Positions 30,710 through 33,312 of a stretch of DNA of 33,312 bases are shown piece after piece (within the stretch, counting starts at the first letter, position 1; every line of letters starts with the position of its first letter). Source of the stretch: an uncultured Candidatus Altimarinota bacterium (lineage in GTDB: Bacteria > Patescibacteriota > Gracilibacteria > CAIRYL01); NCBI GenBank assembly GCA_947311645.1, contig CAMZKZ010000042.1, positions 1 to 33,312 on the forward strand. The letters run 5' to 3'. The position numbers and the translations under genes are program-made. The notes under the pieces are model-generated. The model was not told the DNA's origin and ran no database searches. It was given only the letters and a program-made list of their open reading frames with translations.

Positions 30710-31940
30710 TGCATTTAGACCGTTCAACTCCTGGTTGATTAAATGTGTTTACACCAAGCATTTCCCCAATAAAGGCAGTAGAAGCTTCTAAAAATAAAAA
30801 GAGTTGTCCGAGTGTGTTCTCGTTTATTTCAGAAATATGAAGGGTAAGGTTCGAGACATTTTTTTCTTGAAGTGAAGTTTGTGTTCCTTGAAGTTCTGCG
30901 TGAATTAAATCTTGAAATGTTTTCTTATGAAAAATTTTGTGTTGTGAAGAGAGAGAATCGCTTTGTGTGATGAAAACAGTATTTTCAAAGTTTTCTACTT
31001 TTACAAAAATAACAAGTTTATCTTCTGGTCCATCGGAAAAGAGTTGGAGTTGAGAATGTTGATCGGTTGCACCAACAGCAGAAAGAACAGTGTATCCTTG
31101 TCCGTCTTTTCCTGTCGATTCTGCTAAGAGTTGTGTGTACCACGCTCCAAGTTGCTGTAGTCGAGAAGAATAGGGCATAAATGCATGAATGGGTTCATCG
31201 GCTAAATAACAGCTGAGAGCAAATTGAAATGGAGTATTGTTGTGAGGGTTAGGATCGGTAAACAGTTTTACCATTTTTTTTGCACCAGCAATCATTTCAT
31301 CAATATCTATTTTCATGAAAAGAGCTGGAAGCAGTCCTACGGCAGTAAGTACAGAAAATCGTCCGCCAATATTTTCTGGTACAGAAAAGGTTGGAATATT
31401 ATATTTTTCCCCTTCTTCTCGTAAAAATCCAGTTTTTCCAGTGATGATAGCTATATTGTTTTGTAATTCATCATCTGTACTCTTTCCTTCTGTTTTAAGA
31501 AGATTAGAAAAATATAAGTATTGTGAAACCGTTTCAGATGTTCCACCAGATTTTGAAATAATAATAAAAAGTGTTTTTTTAAGTGTTATTTTTTGAGTAC
31601 ATGAAAATATTATATCTGGATCACTATTGTCGAGAATATGTAAGTTTGGAGTATTTTTTTTTGGTAATGCATTTACTATCGCAGATAGCCCAAGTGCAGA
31701 TCCTCCAATTCCACAAATTACAATATCTGTGAAATTATTTTTATTTTTTTTATAAAATAATTGTATTTCTTGTATTTCATTTTGAAATGCAGGTGTTTCA
31801 AATATTGAATAAAACCCTTGTTCGTGTTTGTGTATTCTTGTAAGAAGTTCTGGTAGTTTTTTTGTTCCTACTTCCCAGTGGTCATCATAAATTTTTTGTG
31901 CAGAAAATAAATTTGTATTATTAAGCGTTATAGTGGTCAT
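30681..31940 (-). CDS. pgi: Glucose-6-phosphate isomerase
   Basis: A 419-residue phosphoglucose isomerase linking glucose-6-phosphate and fructose-6-phosphate. The sugar-phosphate isomerase motifs are present: VICGIGGSALGLSAIVNALP, IIISKSGGTSETVSQYL, ENIGGRFSVLTAVGLLP with the catalytic-region Arg, GATDQHSQLQLFSDGPEDK and the C-terminal NTFNQPGVERSK with the catalytic Lys. It is a short form, as in Gram-positive bacteria, not the 550-residue proteobacterial type. The frame extends to 32000, but the ATG at 31940 avoids overlap with the upstream gene, from which it is then 10 bases away. It is in the superoxide reductase - membrane protein - pgi gene string. Confidence 0.95.
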   Translation of the reverse strand: MTTITLNNTNLFSAQKIYDDHWEVGTKKLPELLTRIHKHEQGFYSIFETPAFQNEIQEIQLFYKKNKNNFTDIVICGIGGSALGLSAIVNALPKKNTPNLHILDNSDPDIIFSCTQKITLKKTLFIIISKSGGTSETVSQYLYFSNLLKTEGKSTDDELQNNIAIITGKTGFLREEGEKYNIPTFSVPENIGGRFSVLTAVGLLPALFMKIDIDEMIAGAKKMVKLFTDPNPHNNTPFQFALSCYLADEPIHAFMPYSSRLQQLGAWYTQLLAESTGKDGQGYTVLSAVGATDQHSQLQLFSDGPEDKLVIFVKVENFENTVFITQSDSLSSQHKIFHKKTFQDLIHAELQGTQTSLQEKNVSNLTLHISEINENTLGQLFLFLEASTAFIGEMLGVNTFNQPGVERSKCITKEILKTL

Positions 31941-31950
31941 AAGAAGTATA

Positions 31951-32586
31951 TTATTTAAATATTTTGCTATTAAAGGCAAAGTATAATTGTTCTGTTGCAA
32001 GAATTACGATGGGAAGCATCATCCAGATAAATGGGGTAAAGAGAACGGTAACCATTGTGTTTGAAGATGGAGCACCAATTCCTATATAAATAAGAATAAG
32101 CAGTGTTTGTGAAAGTGTAACACCAATCACACCTCCAATAGCATACTTCACTCCTGCAAAAATTTCTGCAAATAATGCGGATCCACTAGCAGAAAGAAAA
32201 AGATGTATTCCAGCGATGGTAAGGGTGAAACTTTGAGTTGAAGATAAAAGGTAGAAGGGAAGTACTGTAATAAATAAAAATATATTTAAGAAAAATACGG
32301 CTTGCAGAGTTTGTTTTGTATATACATATTTTTTTTTATTGTATTTTGTTAAAAAATATACCGCAGAAAAATTTGATGAAAATGATAATATGAATAATAT
32401 AATGAGCAAACTACTTCCAGAGAAGTCTGCTGAAGTAAGGCTATTCATAGAATTAAGATACATTATTGCTACCATTGCGAATAGTGCAATTACAGTACCG
32501 AGTAATCCTCCTGCAGTGCATGAAGCAATATCAGTAAAAAAATTTCCGATAGAGTGGGTATTTTCTTTTTTTGATTGCATTGTCAT
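31951..32586 (-). CDS. Polytopic membrane protein of unknown function
   Basis: About 211 residues with five or six hydrophobic helices (for example LGTVIALFAMVAIMYLN, LLIILFILSFSSNFSAVYFL, VFFLNIFLFITVLPFYLLSS, VIGVTLSQTLLILIYIGIGA). Short basic loops (TKYNKKKYVYTK) suggest cytoplasmic turns. I recognise no family. The frame reaches 32607, overlapping the superoxide reductase gene. The ATG at 32586 leaves a 5-base gap and is preferred. It is tightly placed between superoxide reductase and pgi, so it is almost certainly co-transcribed. Confidence 0.7.
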   Translation of the reverse strand: MTMQSKKENTHSIGNFFTDIASCTAGGLLGTVIALFAMVAIMYLNSMNSLTSADFSGSSLLIILFILSFSSNFSAVYFLTKYNKKKYVYTKQTLQAVFFLNIFLFITVLPFYLLSSTQSFTLTIAGIHLFLSASGSALFAEIFAGVKYAIGGVIGVTLSQTLLILIYIGIGAPSSNTMVTVLFTPFIWMMLPIVILATEQLYFAFNSKIFK

Positions 32587-32591
32587 AAATG

Positions 32592-32903
32592 TTATAGGCT
32601 TTCCCAAATACCATGAAGGTTACAGAATGCATGTGCAGATAGTGTATCTGTATCAGTAAGGTTAGACACAGTGAATACTGCTTTTGGTTCATCTGTTTTT
32701 TTCAGTGTTATTTTTTCAACTGATTCTCCATTTTTAAAGAGTTCAATAAAAATAATCCAGTGGTCATCTTCCATTGGGTGTGTAATTCCATCTCCACAGC
32801 TTACGGTTACAGTATTTTCCGATATTGTGATAAAAGGAATATGTTTTCGTTCAGAATCTGTAAGATTGTTTTTATCTACTGCAGTTTTAATAAGTGGTGC
32901 CAT
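32592..32903 (-). CDS. One-iron superoxide reductase (neelaredoxin type)
   Basis: A 103-residue superoxide reductase, which reduces superoxide to hydrogen peroxide without producing oxygen, typical of anaerobes. All ligands of the mononuclear iron centre are visible: His21 in SERKHIPFI, His42 and His48 in THPMEDDHW, and Cys94 and His97 in AFCNLHGIW. Glu18 corresponds to the labile sixth ligand. There is no N-terminal desulforedoxin domain, so it is the single-iron neelaredoxin form. An upstream extension of the frame to 32999 runs through a promoter-like sequence and a terminator, so the ATG at 32903 is chosen. The same conserved residues place it firmly in the family. Confidence 0.92.
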   Translation of the reverse strand: MAPLIKTAVDKNNLTDSERKHIPFITISENTVTVSCGDGITHPMEDDHWIIFIELFKNGESVEKITLKKTDEPKAVFTVSNLTDTDTLSAHAFCNLHGIWESL

Positions 32904-32931
32904 TGTAATATAGGGGTAAGATAGGGTGATA

Positions 32932-32959
32932 GTAATATATTCTATAGAAAGTGTAACAA
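32932..32959 (-). promoter_or_regulatory. Probable promoter of the superoxide reductase - pgi string
   Basis: On the minus strand TTGTTA (32954-32959), a 16-base spacer and TATTAC (32932-32937). The predicted start near 32925 is about 20 bases before the ATG at 32903, supporting that start. Confidence 0.5.
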
Positions 32960-32971
32960 AATCATCTCTAT

Positions 32972-33010
32972 AAAAAAAGAGCAGTGAAATATTTTTCACT
33001 GCTCTTTTTA
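32972..33010 (-). terminator. Rho-independent terminator after typA
   Basis: A perfect 11-bp stem (32979-32989 with 32994-33004) around a 4-base loop, with A and T runs on both sides. On the minus strand it lies 21 bases past the typA stop and ahead of the superoxide reductase promoter. Confidence 0.88.
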
Positions 33011-33030
33011 CTAATACTTAGGCGTTCTTA

Positions 33031-33198
33031 TTAATTTTTCTTTCCATTTCGTTTTCGTTCTGTTTCAGTAAGCCATCGTTTTCGTAATCGAATATTTAAT
33101 GGAGTAATTTCTACAAATTCTGTTGCATCGATATATTCAAGAGCGATTTCAAGAGACATTGGAAGTGGTGGTGTAAGATTTACAGCATCATCTTTTCC
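33031..33198 (-). CDS. typA: C-terminal end of translational GTPase TypA/BipA (truncated by chimeric junction)
   Basis: The last 55 residues of TypA (BipA), a ribosome-binding GTPase involved in stress-related translation and ribosome assembly. GKDDAVNLTPPLPMSLEIAL, then EYIDATEFVEITPLNIRLRK and RWLTETERKR, match the family C-terminus (in E. coli, GKDEAVNLTPP ... LEFI ... ELVEVTP ... IRIRKRHL). The stop is TAA at 33031-33033. The authentic gene runs on to the left of the coding strand, but beyond 33198 the sequence flips into an inverted copy of itself, so the remaining 5' part is not present in this window. Confidence 0.9.
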   Translation of the reverse strand, partial: GKDDAVNLTPPLPMSLEIALEYIDATEFVEITPLNIRLRKRWLTETERKRNGKKN

Positions 33199-33312
33199 AA
33201 TGTCTCTTGAAATCGCTCTTGAATATATCGATGCAACAGAATTTGTAGAAATTACTCCATTAAATATTCGATTACGAAAACGATGGCTTACTGAAACAGA
33301 ACGAAAACGAAA
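33047..33312. repeat. 118-bp perfect inverted repeat at the window end (likely fold-back artefact)
   Basis: Bases 33195-33312 are the exact reverse complement of 33047-33164, with a 30-base spacer (33165-33194). Both arms encode the same part of TypA in opposite directions. The junction has a 4-base microhomology (TTCC at 33195-33198). The right arm runs to the last base, as expected for a chimeric read end used to extend a contig. Confidence 0.97.

Noticed and set aside
32904..32999. N-terminal extension of the superoxide reductase to 32999
   Set aside because: The added 32 residues are not like the desulforedoxin domain, and their DNA contains a promoter-like sequence and part of a terminator.
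1..33312. TGA read as glycine (Gracilibacteria/Absconditabacteria code)
   Set aside because: RpoB, RpoC, ClpB, RlmN and others contain no in-frame TGA at all and have full length, with Gly encoded by GGN. One gene ends in TGA at a sensible position.
33047..33312. The terminal inverted repeat as a hairpin telomere of a linear replicon
   Set aside because: Both arms are the typA coding sequence, the turn has a 4-base microhomology and a 30-base loop, and the gene is cut mid-frame. An amplification or assembly chimera explains it better.

Overview
This is an AT-rich bacterial window with Arg codons dominated by CGA/AGA and Gly by GGA. Genes are packed tightly and Shine-Dalgarno sequences are mostly absent. 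The gene set is lean: rpoB/rpoC, clpB, rlmN, pth, typA, rpiB, pgi, coaBC, xth, plus a few surface and redox genes. The style (small, AT-rich, no rplJL next to rpoB, an SSB-like gene between rpoB and rpoC, isolated single genes of the folate and purine pathways, a superoxide reductase) suggests a reduced, probably anaerobic bacterium of the Patescibacteria/CPR kind. That is an inference, not a phylogenetic result. UGA is not recoded here: CGA is Arg at invariant RpoB positions, no conserved gene has an in-frame TGA, and all but one gene end in TAA or TAG.

Layout. 1-1897: McrB (cut by the window start) and McrC, a modification-dependent restriction system. 1908-6991: folP, xth, a DUF389 membrane protein and rlmN, all rightward. 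7070-8266: tRNA-His, a PhnA-domain protein and a small nuclease-like protein, the only gene ending in TGA. 8425-16277: rpoB, an SSB-like gene and rpoC, followed by a strong terminator and a leftward tRNA-Asn. 16654-19834: a surface-polysaccharide group (polyprenyl-phosphate sugar transferase, a small two-helix Wzz-like protein, a CsaB-like pyruvyl transferase). 19845-22359, leftward: a flavodoxin-fold oxidoreductase, a membrane-anchored helix-turn-helix protein, and a PurQ-type amidotransferase with an unexplained C-terminal half. 22497-25941, leftward: clpB and an MscS-like membrane protein, with a CIRCE operator overlapping the clpB promoter. 26083-27110: pth and rpiB. 27201-28735: an acidic coiled-coil protein behind a pentanucleotide repeat. 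28741-33312: a YgjV-like membrane protein, coaBC, then the leftward genes pgi, a membrane protein, a one-iron superoxide reductase and the 3' end of typA.

The most interesting feature is at 27217-27255. About eight copies of a CTCAG unit lie between an upstream ATG and a long coiled-coil reading frame. In this copy the two are out of frame. Losing one unit or gaining two would join them without a stop. This is the layout of a phase-variable contingency locus, here shown in the OFF state.

The last 118 bases are an exact inverted copy of 33047-33164, joined at a 4-base microhomology inside typA. This is most likely a fold-back amplification or assembly artefact at a contig end, so sequence to the right of about 33198 should not be trusted.
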